Part shown: piece by piece, positions 1 through 7,628 of the stretch
Position numbering within the stretch: the stretch's first letter is position 1
Layout: every line of letters begins with the position of its first letter
NCBI GenBank assembly: GCA_002405805.1
Contig: DHMN01000069.1
Location: 1 to 25,684, forward strand
Origin: Cyanobacteria bacterium UBA4641
Lineage (GTDB): Bacteria; Cyanobacteriota; Vampirovibrionia; Gastranaerophilales; Gastranaerophilaceae
DNA length: 25,684 bases
Direction: 5' to 3'
The notes under the pieces: generated by a model
Database searches by the model: none
The model's input: the letters and a program-made list of their open reading frames with translations, nothing else
Told to the model about the DNA's origin: nothing
Program-made: the position numbers and the translations under genes

Positions 1-15
1 TCATATTCTAGTCAG

Positions 16-26
16 TTCAGGGTGAC
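16..26. repeat. Half of a family-A hairpin repeat
   Basis: TTCAGGGTGAC matches the right arm and tail of the intact hairpins at 13605-13615 and 20388-20395. The left arm is missing, so this is a decayed remnant. Confidence 0.45.
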
Positions 27-43
27 CATGACCTTTTGGTAAA

Positions 44-119
44 GTTAGAGATTCTGAATAGCAAGAAAATTATGTGTTCACAATGTTCACGCAAATTTTC
101 TATGCTTTCGCAATGGCAT
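44..119 (+). repeat. Family-C long imperfect inverted repeat, copy 1
   Basis: This copy shares GAGATTCTGAATAGCAAGAA and the following AT-rich arm with 6191-6266, and with 11495-11567 on the opposite strand. The right arm has drifted (TCGCAATGGC where the other copies have TCAGAATGAC), so the ends no longer pair well. It is an intergenic palindromic element with no coding capacity. Confidence 0.7.
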
Positions 120-134
120 ATTACAATTTTTATA

Positions 135-143
135 TGCTAAAAT
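135..143 (+). promoter_or_regulatory. Extended -10 element directly upstream of the nucleotidyltransferase gene
   Basis: TG, one base, then TAAAAT (138-143) lies 7 bases before the ATG at 151. No Shine-Dalgarno sequence separates them. If this box is used, transcription would begin at or next to the start codon, giving a leaderless message. Confidence 0.45.
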
Positions 144-150
144 AATCACT

Positions 151-1239
151 ATGAACATTCGTGATAAAAATTTGTACTATATTGGTGGAATTGTGCGAGA
201 TGAATTGCTTGGCATAAATGAGCATTTCGACATTGATTTGACATATCAAGGGGATGCGATTGAGTTTACCAAAAATATTCCAAGTGCCCAAATTGTACAA
301 ATTAACGAGCCTTTTGGGACTGTGAAAATTAAAATTGATGGTCACGAAATTGATATAGCATCAACCAGAGGTGAAACTTATCCGCAAAAAGGGCACCTGC
401 CGCAAGTGATAGATATCGGTTGTGATTTAAAAGAAGATATTTTGCGCAGGGATTTTACGGTGAATTCGCTTGCAAAATCGACCTCTACAGGTGAGATAAT
501 TGATTATGTTGGCGGTGTCGACGATTTGAAAAACAAGGTTCTAAGGGTTTTGCATGACAAAAGTTTTATTGATGACCCGACAAGAATAATTCGAGGGTTG
601 AAATTTGCTGTTCGATTTGGGTTTGAATTAGAATTTCACACAAAATTTTTGCAAGATGAATATTTGAAAAATATTAACTATGATATGTCATACAAAAGGT
701 TAAAAAAGGAACTGGTAGAGACTTTTAACCTAAATAAATGGTCAGCATTTAAGATTTTTGTGGAAAATAAAATGTACAAACTAATTGCGCCGCAGGATTT
801 TGCTTTGCCTAGTTTTGATTTTTCATTTTTAATTGATAAATATAAACCAGAAAATATTTGGATAATTTATATTGGATTGTTGCCTGATATTTCGGCTCTT
901 CCGTTATTAAAAATTGAGAAAAAAATTGTAGATGATTTTGCTAAATTGAGGGATAAAACTTTCGTTGAAGATTATGAAATTCTCAAAAATTTTTCTAGTG
1001 TAAATATAGAGTCGATTATAATGTATTCCACTATTGACACGGATATTGTTGTGCGGTATTTGGAAATTTTAAAAGATATAAAAATCCAAATCTCAGGAAA
1101 AGATTTGATAAATTTAGGTCAAAAACCTTCTGAAAAATTTCAGAAATGTTTTGATTTTGTGTTGAGTGAGAAATTAAAAAATCCTGCCCTAACGAAAGAG
1201 CAGGAAATTGAATTTGCAAAATTGTTTTTTAGCTTGTAG
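151..1239 (+). CDS. CCA tRNA nucleotidyltransferase / poly(A) polymerase family protein
   Basis: Class II nucleotidyltransferase-fold enzyme that most likely adds or repairs the 3' CCA end of tRNA with CTP and ATP in the cytoplasm. The order of motifs is diagnostic: GG then RD at residues 12-17, the catalytic pair DID at 27-29, a third acidic residue near D68, RRDFTVN at 99-105, and the neck motif DPTRIIRGLKFAVRF at 142-156. The C-terminal half (about 160-362) is poorly conserved and no HD phosphohydrolase motif is seen. Length fits a compact CCA-adding enzyme. A poly(A) polymerase or an A-adding or CC-adding specialist cannot be excluded by motifs alone, so no symbol is assigned. The ATG lacks a ribosome binding site but sits just behind an extended -10 box. 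The gene converges on the lipoprotein gene with 5 bases between stops. Confidence 0.9.
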   Translation: MNIRDKNLYYIGGIVRDELLGINEHFDIDLTYQGDAIEFTKNIPSAQIVQINEPFGTVKIKIDGHEIDIASTRGETYPQKGHLPQVIDIGCDLKEDILRRDFTVNSLAKSTSTGEIIDYVGGVDDLKNKVLRVLHDKSFIDDPTRIIRGLKFAVRFGFELEFHTKFLQDEYLKNINYDMSYKRLKKELVETFNLNKWSAFKIFVENKMYKLIAPQDFALPSFDFSFLIDKYKPENIWIIYIGLLPDISALPLLKIEKKIVDDFAKLRDKTFVEDYEILKNFSSVNIESIIMYSTIDTDIVVRYLEILKDIKIQISGKDLINLGQKPSEKFQKCFDFVLSEKLKNPALTKEQEIEFAKLFFSL

Positions 1240-1244
1240 TTTTA

Positions 1245-2030
1245 TTATTTAATCCCAAAGCTTTCGGCAATGGTTTTTAAGTGACCGTTTTTTGTTTCAA
1301 TTTCGATAACATTATTCACTGCATGGATTAAGTCTTTAGATTCAGCACCTTTTCTAAACGCCACAGCATAAGGTTCTTTGGTATATCTTTTTGGTAAAAG
1401 TTCTACGCTGTTGTCTTTTAGTGACAAGCCAAGCAAAATTGTATCATCAGATACTATGGCGTCGCCTTTGTGGGCTTTTAGCGCTCTGTATGCATCAGGA
1501 TATGTTTTGTAGCCGATTACGCCGACATTTGGAATTGCAGTTTTCAGTGTTTTTTCACTGGTTGAGCCAAATACTATAATTGCACGCTTTCCACTCAAAT
1601 CTTTTAAGGATTTAACACTGCTACCTTTATTTACAAGCAAAGCTTGTCCTGCCGTATGATATGGTGTTGAAAAATCTAGGATTTCTTTACGAGTCGGAGT
1701 GATAGACATTGTTGCGATAATCATATCAACATCGCCTGAGTATAATTTCATCATTCTATCAGATGCTGTAACAGGTACAAATTTTACCTTTTTGTCGCTC
1801 CCTAAGATTCCTCGAGCGATTAACCTAGATAATGCTGCATCATAGCCTGCAAAGTGTCCTTTTTCGTCTTTGTAGCCAAATGGATAGGTATCTGTTTTGA
1901 CTCCGACAATGATTTGGTCACGTTTTGTTATTGTGTCTAAATTATTCACCACCGGTTCGCCTGATTTTTTTGCGCACCCACAACATACTAAAGTTACCAA
2001 AAACAGTAATGAAATTATTTTTTTATACAT
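1245..2030 (-). CDS. Amino-acid-type ABC transporter substrate-binding lipoprotein
   Basis: Periplasmic solute-binding protein of family 3 (PBPe/SBP_bac_3 fold), the class that delivers polar amino acids to an ABC permease. The N terminus is a lipoprotein signal: MYKK, a hydrophobic stretch, then CCGC with the lipidated cysteine at residue 19. Typical family segments follow: a VGVKTDTYPFGY strand near residue 43, the GYDAALSRLIARG helix, and MIATMSITPTRKEILDFS-like sequence where the two lobes meet (read as IIATMSITPTRKEILDFSTP). The length of 261 aa is normal. No permease or ATPase gene is adjacent, so it is an orphan binding protein here and its ligand is not determined. The start is supported by AGGAG upstream and by a promoter at 2061-2088. 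Confidence 0.88.
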   Translation of the reverse strand: MYKKIISLLFLVTLVCCGCAKKSGEPVVNNLDTITKRDQIIVGVKTDTYPFGYKDEKGHFAGYDAALSRLIARGILGSDKKVKFVPVTASDRMMKLYSGDVDMIIATMSITPTRKEILDFSTPYHTAGQALLVNKGSSVKSLKDLSGKRAIIVFGSTSEKTLKTAIPNVGVIGYKTYPDAYRALKAHKGDAIVSDDTILLGLSLKDNSVELLPKRYTKEPYAVAFRKGAESKDLIHAVNNVIEIETKNGHLKTIAESFGIK

Positions 2031-2060
2031 AAAAATCTCCTATAAAGTCTTATTATCTCA

Positions 2061-2088
2061 ATGATACATTATCAAAACTTTAAGTCAA
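2061..2088 (-). promoter_or_regulatory. Sigma-70-type promoter for the substrate-binding lipoprotein
   Basis: On the minus strand TTGACT (2083-2088) is followed after 16 bases by TATCAT (2061-2066). Both boxes match five of six consensus bases. The lipoprotein start lies about 30 bases downstream with AGGAG in between. Confidence 0.65.
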
Positions 2089-2137
2089 AAAAGTCATATA
2101 TATTTATTTTTTTTAGGGTTTAATGTATCATTTTTTT

Positions 2138-2638
2138 ATGAAAACTATTGTCATAACAGGGATGATGGGTGCAGGAAAGACGACTGTTGCGAACCTATTA
2201 TCAGAAAAATTAAATATAAAATGTATTGATATTGATACGCAAATTGAGCAAAAAGAAGGGATGTCAATTTCTGAAATTTTTGCAAACAATGGGGAAGAAT
2301 ATTTTCGCAAACTAGAGCACCAAATTATATTAGATAGTTTTCAAAATGAGGATTGTGTAATTTCTCTTGGCGGAGGGGCTTTTGAAAATTCTAAAACCAG
2401 AGATTTTTTATTGAAAAATTCTACAGTGATTTTTCTAAAAACATCACCTGCTGTTATTTTTGAGCGAATTAAAACAAATACTTCTCGTCCGCTTTTGAAA
2501 AATAATATGACGGTAGAAAAAATTACCGAAATTTCAGCAAAACGTGAGCAAAATTATAACACCGCGACAATTGTCATAAATACAGATGATAAATTGCCCA
2601 AAATTATTGTTGAAGAAATTATAGGAGCTTTGGAATGA
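2138..2638 (+). CDS. aroK: Shikimate kinase
   Basis: Phosphorylates shikimate at the 3-hydroxyl with ATP, the fifth step of the common aromatic pathway. All family signatures are present in 166 aa: Walker A GMMGAGKT at residues 8-15, the shikimate-binding DID at 31-33, YFRKLE with R57, GGG at 78-80, the lid arginine in RPLL at 117-120, and a KRxxxY adenine-site segment at 135-140. The ATG at 2138 is chosen because MKTIVITG is the usual N terminus. A longer in-frame start at 2123 has AGGG four bases before it and would add MYHFF. The stop overlaps the aroB start as ATGA, so the two genes form one translationally coupled unit. Confidence 0.94.
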   Translation: MKTIVITGMMGAGKTTVANLLSEKLNIKCIDIDTQIEQKEGMSISEIFANNGEEYFRKLEHQIILDSFQNEDCVISLGGGAFENSKTRDFLLKNSTVIFLKTSPAVIFERIKTNTSRPLLKNNMTVEKITEISAKREQNYNTATIVINTDDKLPKIIVEEIIGALE

Positions 2639-3714
2639 TAAATTTGATGGTACAAATTCAAGGAAAAGAAAAATCATATCTGATTTTTATAAATAATTCT
2701 GACCTGACGGCTTTGAAAGAGTCAATATTAGACCAAATTGGGCAAAAAAACTATATTGTTGTAATCAACCAAACTGTCCACAAATTGTATTCAAAAATTT
2801 TAGATTTTCCGAAAGATAAAATATTTATTTTAAAGGATGGAGAAAGGGAAAAAAATTACAAAAATTATATCAAAATTTTGAATTTTGCAATGCAAAAAAA
2901 ACTGAAACGCGAAGATGCAATAATTGCGATTGGTGGCGGAGTTGTTGGTGATATTGCAGGTTTTGCGGCAGCAACTTTTATGAGGGGGATTAATTTTATT
3001 CAAGTTCCGACAACGTTGCTTTCTGCAGTTGATAGTTCGGTTGGTGGAAAAGTTGCGATAAATTCTGATTACGGTAAAAATTTGATTGGTGCGTTTTATC
3101 AGCCAAAGGCGGTTTTTATAAATGTAAATTTTCTAAAAACTCTTGATGAAAAACAATTTAAAAGCGGACTTGGTGAAGTTTTGAAATATGGTTTTATTGA
3201 AAAAAGCTGTGCGCCTGATACTGAACCGCATTTGATAAATTTTTTGATGGAAAATAAAGATAAAATTTTGGCAAAAGAATTATTAACGCTGAAAGAACTC
3301 ATCAAACTTTGTCTCCAATTGAAAATCGAGGTTGTCCAAAAGGATGAAAAAGAAGGCGGTTTGAGAAAAATTTTAAATTATGGGCATACATACGGGCATG
3401 TGGTTGAAAACTTGACAGGATACAAAAAATACACCCATGGAGAATGTGTGATTGAGGGTATCAGGTTTGCTCTTGGGTTGGCTGCAAAATTGAATCTCGT
3501 TGATAAAGAGTACAAATTTTTGAGTGAAGATTTGATTGAAAAATTTGATTATAAACCGCTCAAAACTTTTGATATCAACAAAACAATTTATGTGATGACA
3601 ACCGATAAAAAAGCGACAGATGAATATATTACGTTTATCCTGCCAAGTCAGTATGCACAAGTGTTTGAGTACAAAATTTCAAAAGAAGAACTCAAAAAAC
3701 TGATTACTTCTTAA
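2635..3714 (+). CDS. aroB: 3-dehydroquinate synthase
   Basis: Converts DAHP to 3-dehydroquinate using NAD and a divalent metal, the second step of the shikimate pathway. Recognised by DGEREKNY (68-75), the NAD-binding GGGVVGDIAGF (100-110), PTTLLSAVDSSVGGK (125-139), KNLIGAFYQP, the GLGEVLKYG helix with metal ligand E181, and the histidine-containing LNYGHTYGH. The length of 359 aa is standard. The start codon overlaps the aroK stop by four bases, and TAGGAG (2622-2627) within aroK serves as its ribosome binding site. A second ATG at 2647 is possible but less well spaced. No hairpin terminator is seen after the stop. Confidence 0.95.
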   Translation: MINLMVQIQGKEKSYLIFINNSDLTALKESILDQIGQKNYIVVINQTVHKLYSKILDFPKDKIFILKDGEREKNYKNYIKILNFAMQKKLKREDAIIAIGGGVVGDIAGFAAATFMRGINFIQVPTTLLSAVDSSVGGKVAINSDYGKNLIGAFYQPKAVFINVNFLKTLDEKQFKSGLGEVLKYGFIEKSCAPDTEPHLINFLMENKDKILAKELLTLKELIKLCLQLKIEVVQKDEKEGGLRKILNYGHTYGHVVENLTGYKKYTHGECVIEGIRFALGLAAKLNLVDKEYKFLSEDLIEKFDYKPLKTFDINKTIYVMTTDKKATDEYITFILPSQYAQVFEYKISKEELKKLITS

Positions 3715-3719
3715 TATAG

Positions 3720-3748
3720 TTGAAAATATTGTAGTGATTTGTTAGTAT
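3720..3748 (+). promoter_or_regulatory. Promoter of the HxlR-type regulator
   Basis: TTGAAA (3720-3725), a 17-base spacer and TAGTAT (3743-3748) precede the regulator gene. The -10 box lies inside the left arm of an inverted repeat (see 3742-3780). Confidence 0.5.
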
Positions 3749-3780
3749 AGATATAGAATATAGTAACCAAAGTATACTAA
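3742..3780. promoter_or_regulatory. Candidate autoregulatory operator (inverted repeat)
   Basis: TTAGTATA at 3742-3749 and its exact complement TATACTAA at 3773-3780 flank the presumed transcription start of the HxlR-type gene. The left arm covers the -10 box, a position suited to repression. Binding by the encoded protein is inference. Confidence 0.4.
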
Positions 3781-3790
3781 TGGAGTAAAA

Positions 3791-4135
3791 ATGAAATCAA
3801 AAGACCTTCCAAAATGTCCGATAGAAACCACATTAAAAATGCTTGGTTGCAAGTGGAAAGTGCTTATAATCAGGGAACTTTTGACCGGAACAAAGCGTTT
3901 TGGTGAGTTGAAAAAAGCGGTGACAGGTATTACGCAAAAGGTTTTGACTTCAAAACTTCGTGAGATGGAAGAACTTGGACTTTTGGAGCGCGAAGTTTAT
4001 CCGCAAATTCCACCAAAAGTAGAGTATACATTGACGGATATCGGTTATAGTTTGCGCCCTGTTTTAGAGTCTTTGAAAGGTTGGGGCAAGGACTACAAAC
4101 GCTATACCAAACTTTTGGAAAAGATGAAAGGATAA
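3791..4135 (+). CDS. HxlR-family winged helix-turn-helix transcriptional regulator
   Basis: Small DNA-binding regulator of the HxlR/MarR-like group, which binds inverted repeats as a dimer and often responds to aldehydes, oxidants or redox state. The 114-aa protein shows the family pattern throughout: CPIETTLKMLGCKWKVLIIRE (N-terminal Cys at residue 8 and the first helices), GTKRFGELKKAVTGITQKVL (recognition region), then LREMEELGLLEREVYPQIPPKVEYTLTD (wing) and a C-terminal dimerisation helix. The Cys near the N terminus is the position used for sensing in some members; whether it is used here is not known. GGAG five bases before the ATG fixes the start. No obvious target operon is adjacent: aroB lies upstream and repeats plus a small opposite-strand gene lie downstream. 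Confidence 0.93.
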   Translation: MKSKDLPKCPIETTLKMLGCKWKVLIIRELLTGTKRFGELKKAVTGITQKVLTSKLREMEELGLLEREVYPQIPPKVEYTLTDIGYSLRPVLESLKGWGKDYKRYTKLLEKMKG

Positions 4136-4141
4136 GGATAG

Positions 4142-4161
4142 GTCGGCTTTACCAAGCCGAC
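4142..4161. repeat. Family-D 20-bp hairpin, copy 1
   Basis: GTCGGCTT and AAGCCGAC form a perfect 8-bp stem with a tacc loop, seven bases after the regulator stop. Related copies lie at 6287, 10956, 11443 and 20538. No T-run follows, so it is a poor intrinsic terminator. Confidence 0.75.
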
Positions 4162-4201
4162 AGGTTAATTGTACATTTATAGAATATAAGCCAAATGTCC
4201 C

Positions 4202-4414
4202 TTAATTATTAAAATCACTTTCTGCAACCACTGACGCGATTTGTTCACCGTAGCTGTTCACTGTTCCATTTGTTTCTTCAACAATATAACGGAGGCCTTT
4301 TTTACCTTCTATTGCTTGTTCGGCGCAATCCATGGCGTCATCCCATTCTTTAAACTCGCCAATTAAATTTTTTGAAAGTTCAGATTTGTCTGTTGATGTG
4401 TAAACTTGAAACAT
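4202..4414 (-). CDS. Small hypothetical protein, 70 aa
   Basis: Family not recognised. The product begins MFQVYTSTDKSELSKNLIGE, is acidic, has no signal peptide or membrane segment, and alternates predicted strand and helix (a FKEWDDAMDCAEQAIEG helix, then a RYIVEETNG strand). It looks like a small soluble alpha/beta domain. Coding status is supported by AGGAG correctly spaced before the ATG and by its place 39 bases downstream of the SulP gene on the same strand, so the two may be co-transcribed. Confidence 0.7.
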   Translation of the reverse strand: MFQVYTSTDKSELSKNLIGEFKEWDDAMDCAEQAIEGKKGLRYIVEETNGTVNSYGEQIASVVAESDFNN

Positions 4415-4453
4415 AAATATCTCCTTTTTCTTTCATTTTATCACATAAAAATT

Positions 4454-6073
4454 TTATATAATTTGTTCAAGATGAGTTGCTTTAACTGCTTGCTCAATAG
4501 CGTTCGATTCATCCGTAAATAGTGAGTCTTCGCCGATTTGTTTCATTATTTCCAAATCTTTAATTTGATTATAAACTTTTTCATTTGGTATAACAAGTGA
4601 CAGCTTGATTTTTTGAGCCTCAAGTCGAACAATTATATCTTCTAATGCAAAAATCGCAGACATATCAAGTTCGGCGTTTGATGCATAATTTAAGATGATG
4701 TATTCGGTTTCTAACATTTCATCAAAATGTGATACAATTTGAGTAATTGAACCAAAGAAAAATTGACCATCTATGTGCAAAATCCTGATTTTGTAATGAG
4801 ATTTACGCTCAATTTTTGTTTCAAATGTCGTGTAGGCTTCAGGATTGTATTTGTTGACTTTGATATTTGTATTGTCGGCAATTCTTTTGGCATAAAGCAG
4901 TGCAGCAAGAACAATGCCTAAACCAAGCGCGAAAATTAAGTTATAAAAGACTGTAAGCAGCAATACCGTGATTAAGACGTACAAATCATCTTTTGGTGCA
5001 TATTTTAAAACTTTTAGGACTTTCAAATCCAAAATATCATAACCGATTTTTATCAAAATTGCTGCAAGTACACAAATTGGGATTTGTGAAATAAATCCGG
5101 TGAATTTGAATAACACAACCGTTAAAATTATTGAACACAAAATTGATGCCGTGCGAGTTTGAGCACCTGCTTTCACTGCGGCTACACTTCTCATTGTTGC
5201 GGCAGTTCCATACATTGAACCTGTCAGTGCGCAAAACAAGTTGCCGATACCTTGAGAGGCGACAAGCCTTTTTGAGTTGTGTTTAACTTTTGTCAGCGAA
5301 TCCATAATTATGCCTGTAAGCAAGCTTTCACTAGTTGCAATGAAGGCTAAAGTTAGCGCTGTTGGAATATTTTTCACAAAGTCTAAGTTGAAGTGTGGAA
5401 AATATGCTTGTGGAATCGAAAAACTTACGCCTGAAATTTTTTCAACATTACATCCAAAATACCATGCAACTCCTGTCATCAAAACCAATGCTAGTAACTG
5501 AGACGGAATGTATTTTGTTATACATTTAGGGGTGAAAAACAACATCAAAAGCGTTGCTAGCCCAAGTAACAGGGCTTGGAGATTTATGTGGGTGAGTAAT
5601 TGAGGATATGAAATAAGTGCTTTGATTGTAGACGAATATGTTGCGCCACCAAGTAAAGGTGATAATTGTAATATTATGATTATCAAACCGATACCTGTCA
5701 AAAACCCTGATATCACAGGATATGGCACGTATTTAATCATTCGCGGAATTGGAGTTAATGAGATTATTATTTGAAAAATCGCAGCCATTACTAAAATCGG
5801 AATTACGTTTAAAATATTGTCTGAAACTCCTGCAACAATTACCGCTGTAATTATTGATACAGGACCTGTCGGACCTGAAATTAATGGTAAATTACAGCCT
5901 AAAATTCCTGCGATGAGAGATAGGATAATTGCACTCCAAATACCGGCACTTGCGCCAAGTCCTGATGCGACACCAAAAGCCAATGCTTGCGGAAATGCGA
6001 TTATACTTGCGATAATTGCACCGAAAAAATCACCTTTTAACGTAGCCAGATTTACTTTATATTTACCAAACAC
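4454..6073 (-). CDS. SulP-family anion transporter with C-terminal STAS domain
   Basis: Inner-membrane carrier of the SulP/SLC26 group, which moves sulfate, bicarbonate or dicarboxylates. The N-terminal half has many hydrophobic segments starting with the family motif around GDFFGAIIASIIAFPQALAF, then GLGASAGIWSA and the conserved LISGPTGPVSI. The C-terminal region from about residue 430 is a STAS domain (ILHIDGQFFFGS, then the ILNYASNAELDMSAIFALE segment). I place the start at the GTG at 6073, giving 539 aa: AAGGAGG ends five bases before it, while a longer reading to an ATG at 6127 would put that ribosome binding site inside the gene and has no site of its own. The substrate cannot be told from sequence; bicarbonate and sulfate are both open. 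Confidence 0.9.
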   Translation of the reverse strand: MFGKYKVNLATLKGDFFGAIIASIIAFPQALAFGVASGLGASAGIWSAIILSLIAGILGCNLPLISGPTGPVSIITAVIVAGVSDNILNVIPILVMAAIFQIIISLTPIPRMIKYVPYPVISGFLTGIGLIIIILQLSPLLGGATYSSTIKALISYPQLLTHINLQALLLGLATLLMLFFTPKCITKYIPSQLLALVLMTGVAWYFGCNVEKISGVSFSIPQAYFPHFNLDFVKNIPTALTLAFIATSESLLTGIIMDSLTKVKHNSKRLVASQGIGNLFCALTGSMYGTAATMRSVAAVKAGAQTRTASILCSIILTVVLFKFTGFISQIPICVLAAILIKIGYDILDLKVLKVLKYAPKDDLYVLITVLLLTVFYNLIFALGLGIVLAALLYAKRIADNTNIKVNKYNPEAYTTFETKIERKSHYKIRILHIDGQFFFGSITQIVSHFDEMLETEYIILNYASNAELDMSAIFALEDIIVRLEAQKIKLSLVIPNEKVYNQIKDLEIMKQIGEDSLFTDESNAIEQAVKATHLEQII

Positions 6074-6147
6074 CACAACCTCCTTGAAATTACATAAAAA
6101 ATACCACAAAAGATGGCAGTAAGGCAAGATGAAATAAAATACATGTT

Positions 6148-6171
6148 CCCTCGCCCCTTGAGGAAGAGGGG
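6148..6171. repeat. CCCTC...GAGGG hairpin repeat, short copy
   Basis: CCCCTT and AAGAGGGG form a short GC stem inside the flanking motif CCCTC...GAGGGG. A related but much longer copy is at 11576-11661. It lies upstream of the SulP gene. Confidence 0.45.
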
Positions 6172-6190
6172 TAATATTATCTGCTTGCCA

Positions 6191-6266
6191 AATTAGAGAT
6201 TCTGAATAGCAAGAAAATTTTGTGCTCGTTTTACTCTCACAAATTTTCTAAGCTTTCAGAATGACA
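6191..6266 (+). repeat. Family-C long imperfect inverted repeat, copy 2
   Basis: Best-preserved copy. The ends are GAGATTCTGAA and TTCAGAATGAC, and the inner arms (AGCAAGAAAATTTTGTG against CACAAATTTTCTAAGCT) pair over most of their length. It would fold as one long hairpin about 35 bp deep. The outer 11 bases are the same as those of family A. Confidence 0.75.
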
Positions 6267-6286
6267 TTATTTTGTTTGCTTTGTAG

Positions 6287-6306
6287 GTCAGCATTGCTAT
6301 GCCGAC
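6287..6306. repeat. Family-D 20-bp hairpin, copy 2
   Basis: GTCAGCAT and ATGCCGAC around a tgct loop, with one unpaired position in the stem. It lies about 20 bases after a family-C copy, the same neighbourhood as at 11443-11567. Confidence 0.65.
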
Positions 6307-6365
6307 AAAAAGTACATGTTTCACTCAATTCTTGCGAGTGACAATTTTTCAATCTTTTCAAAATC

Positions 6366-6401
6366 AACAGAGACACTCTATTAAGATAGTGTGTCTCTGT
6401 T
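6366..6401 (-). terminator. Intrinsic-type terminator of the LysM gene
   Basis: AACAGAGACAC (6366-6376) pairs perfectly with GTGTCTCTGTT (6391-6401), with a further CTAT/ATAG inside the loop. It starts 20 bases after the LysM stop on the minus strand and is followed by TTGATTTTG, a weak T-rich tail. On the plus strand it would be followed by TTTG only. Confidence 0.6.
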
Positions 6402-6421
6402 TTGTGGAAAAGGGGAAGGGG

Positions 6422-7435
6422 TTATGCGATAAGTTTTAATTCATCGTTTGGTCTGATTAGTACTCGTTTCCCGTCAGGTTCAAATTCAAGACCGTTGATT
6501 TCCATTAATTCTTTTGTATGTTTAAAAATTTCAGCGTTTGTTGGCTTTTTACCATTTATTTCTTGCAAATGTTTTTTCGCGATATTCCAAACATTATCAC
6601 CTTTTACGACTTTGTGGACTGTTGGAACATCAGGAGTTTCTTCATCAGTTCCTGTTGTTGCGCTTGGTGATGTAGTTTCAGCCGTGTCAGCCTTATCTGT
6701 GTTGTCAGGTTCTTTGGCGGAGCCTGTTGTTGCTGCAGCAGCTGCACTGGTTGTGCTGCCTGTCTTTTTACTTGATGTTTTTTTGTCAGTTTTAGTTGGT
6801 TCGTCTGTTGGTTCTTCGTCTTCTATAATGTCTTCTTCCGGCGGTTCTTCGGTTTGAACCGGCTCTTCTGCCGGTTTGGTTTGAGTTGTCGGCTTTTCAG
6901 TTTTATTTGTTTTATCTGTGCCTTCCGGCTCTTGAGTTTTAGCCTCAGAATTGCCTTTTACGGCTTTATAAATTCCGACACCTGCGGCTGTTGCTGCTGC
7001 CACAGCCAAGCCGACCAACGCCCATTTACCGCCTTTGCCCTTGAAAAATCTTCCGACTTTAGAAGGTGTAGCTTTCAATCCGTTTTGGATTTTTCCGCCC
7101 ATTCCTTTAATCCAATTTTTAGCTCCTGCCAATTTTGAACCTGAATTTGCGCTACTAGTCCCAGATTTGAGTTTTGATGCAATTTTAGATGGAATTGATT
7201 TAATTCCACTCCAAGCTTTACTTGCAACTTCTTTCATTTTAGAGAATAAGCCTTGTTTTTCAGCTGCAACATAAGGTATATCTAAATTAGGTTTTGCTCC
7301 TGTTTTGATGTCTTTCATTCCTTCAAAAACAGAATTTGTAACATTTTTATTTTTAGTAAGTTCTTCGGCTGCTTTTGCGCCTAAATCTCCGGTATTAATT
7401 TTAGTACCTGCGTCAATTGGGTTAAATTCAACCAT
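6422..7435 (-). CDS. LysM-domain protein with single membrane segment and acidic Thr/Pro linker
   Basis: Predicted peptidoglycan-binding envelope protein of 337 aa. Order: a basic, Lys/Ser-rich N-terminal part (1-135), a hydrophobic Ala/Gly segment WALVGLAVAAATAAGVGIY (about 138-156) able to span the membrane, a low-complexity linker rich in Glu, Thr and Pro (about 160-270), and one LysM at the end beginning VVKGDNVWNIAKKHL and closing with the RVLIRPNDELKL strand. The LysM holds an extended loop between its helices. The start is the ATG at 7435, preceded by GGAGGAT; an upstream ATG at 7501 has no such site. There is no Sec signal at the N terminus, so the basic part is probably cytoplasmic and the LysM outside. 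The gene is followed by a terminator hairpin at 6366-6401. Confidence 0.82.
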   Translation of the reverse strand: MVEFNPIDAGTKINTGDLGAKAAEELTKNKNVTNSVFEGMKDIKTGAKPNLDIPYVAAEKQGLFSKMKEVASKAWSGIKSIPSKIASKLKSGTSSANSGSKLAGAKNWIKGMGGKIQNGLKATPSKVGRFFKGKGGKWALVGLAVAAATAAGVGIYKAVKGNSEAKTQEPEGTDKTNKTEKPTTQTKPAEEPVQTEEPPEEDIIEDEEPTDEPTKTDKKTSSKKTGSTTSAAAAATTGSAKEPDNTDKADTAETTSPSATTGTDEETPDVPTVHKVVKGDNVWNIAKKHLQEINGKKPTNAEIFKHTKELMEINGLEFEPDGKRVLIRPNDELKLIA

Positions 7436-7562
7436 AAATAATATCCTCCAAATCTTTTTAAATAAATATCCCCTATGTATTATAAAAAAATTTTTGTCCA
7501 AACGGATTGACTCGGTTTATATCTGCTATATATACGTTTTTAAAATATCTTTACAAATGCTG

Positions 7563-7598
7563 CAAAAATAAAGCTGTCAGCGAATTTTCACTGACAGC
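7563..7598 (-). terminator. Rho-independent terminator of the sugar-porter gene
   Basis: On the minus strand an 8-bp stem GCTGTCAG/CTGACAGC (outer arms 7573-7580 and 7591-7598) is followed directly by TTTATTTTTG. The hairpin begins 30 bases past the stop of the MFS gene at 7629. Confidence 0.85.
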
Positions 7599-7628
7599 CT
7601 AAAAATGTATGATGAATGAAAGTCTGTT

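Noticed and set aside
1245..4135. Functional link between the substrate-binding lipoprotein and the aro genes
   Set aside because: They are on opposite strands with separate promoters and no permease genes; adjacency alone is not evidence.
5277..6122. Plus-strand frames opposite the SulP gene
   Set aside because: They are complements of membrane helices, lack ribosome binding sites and show no family resemblance.
6402..6857. Plus-strand open frame of 151 codons opposite the LysM gene
   Set aside because: Val/Ser low-complexity product complementary to the Thr/Glu linker of the real gene; no ribosome binding site and it overlaps the terminator.
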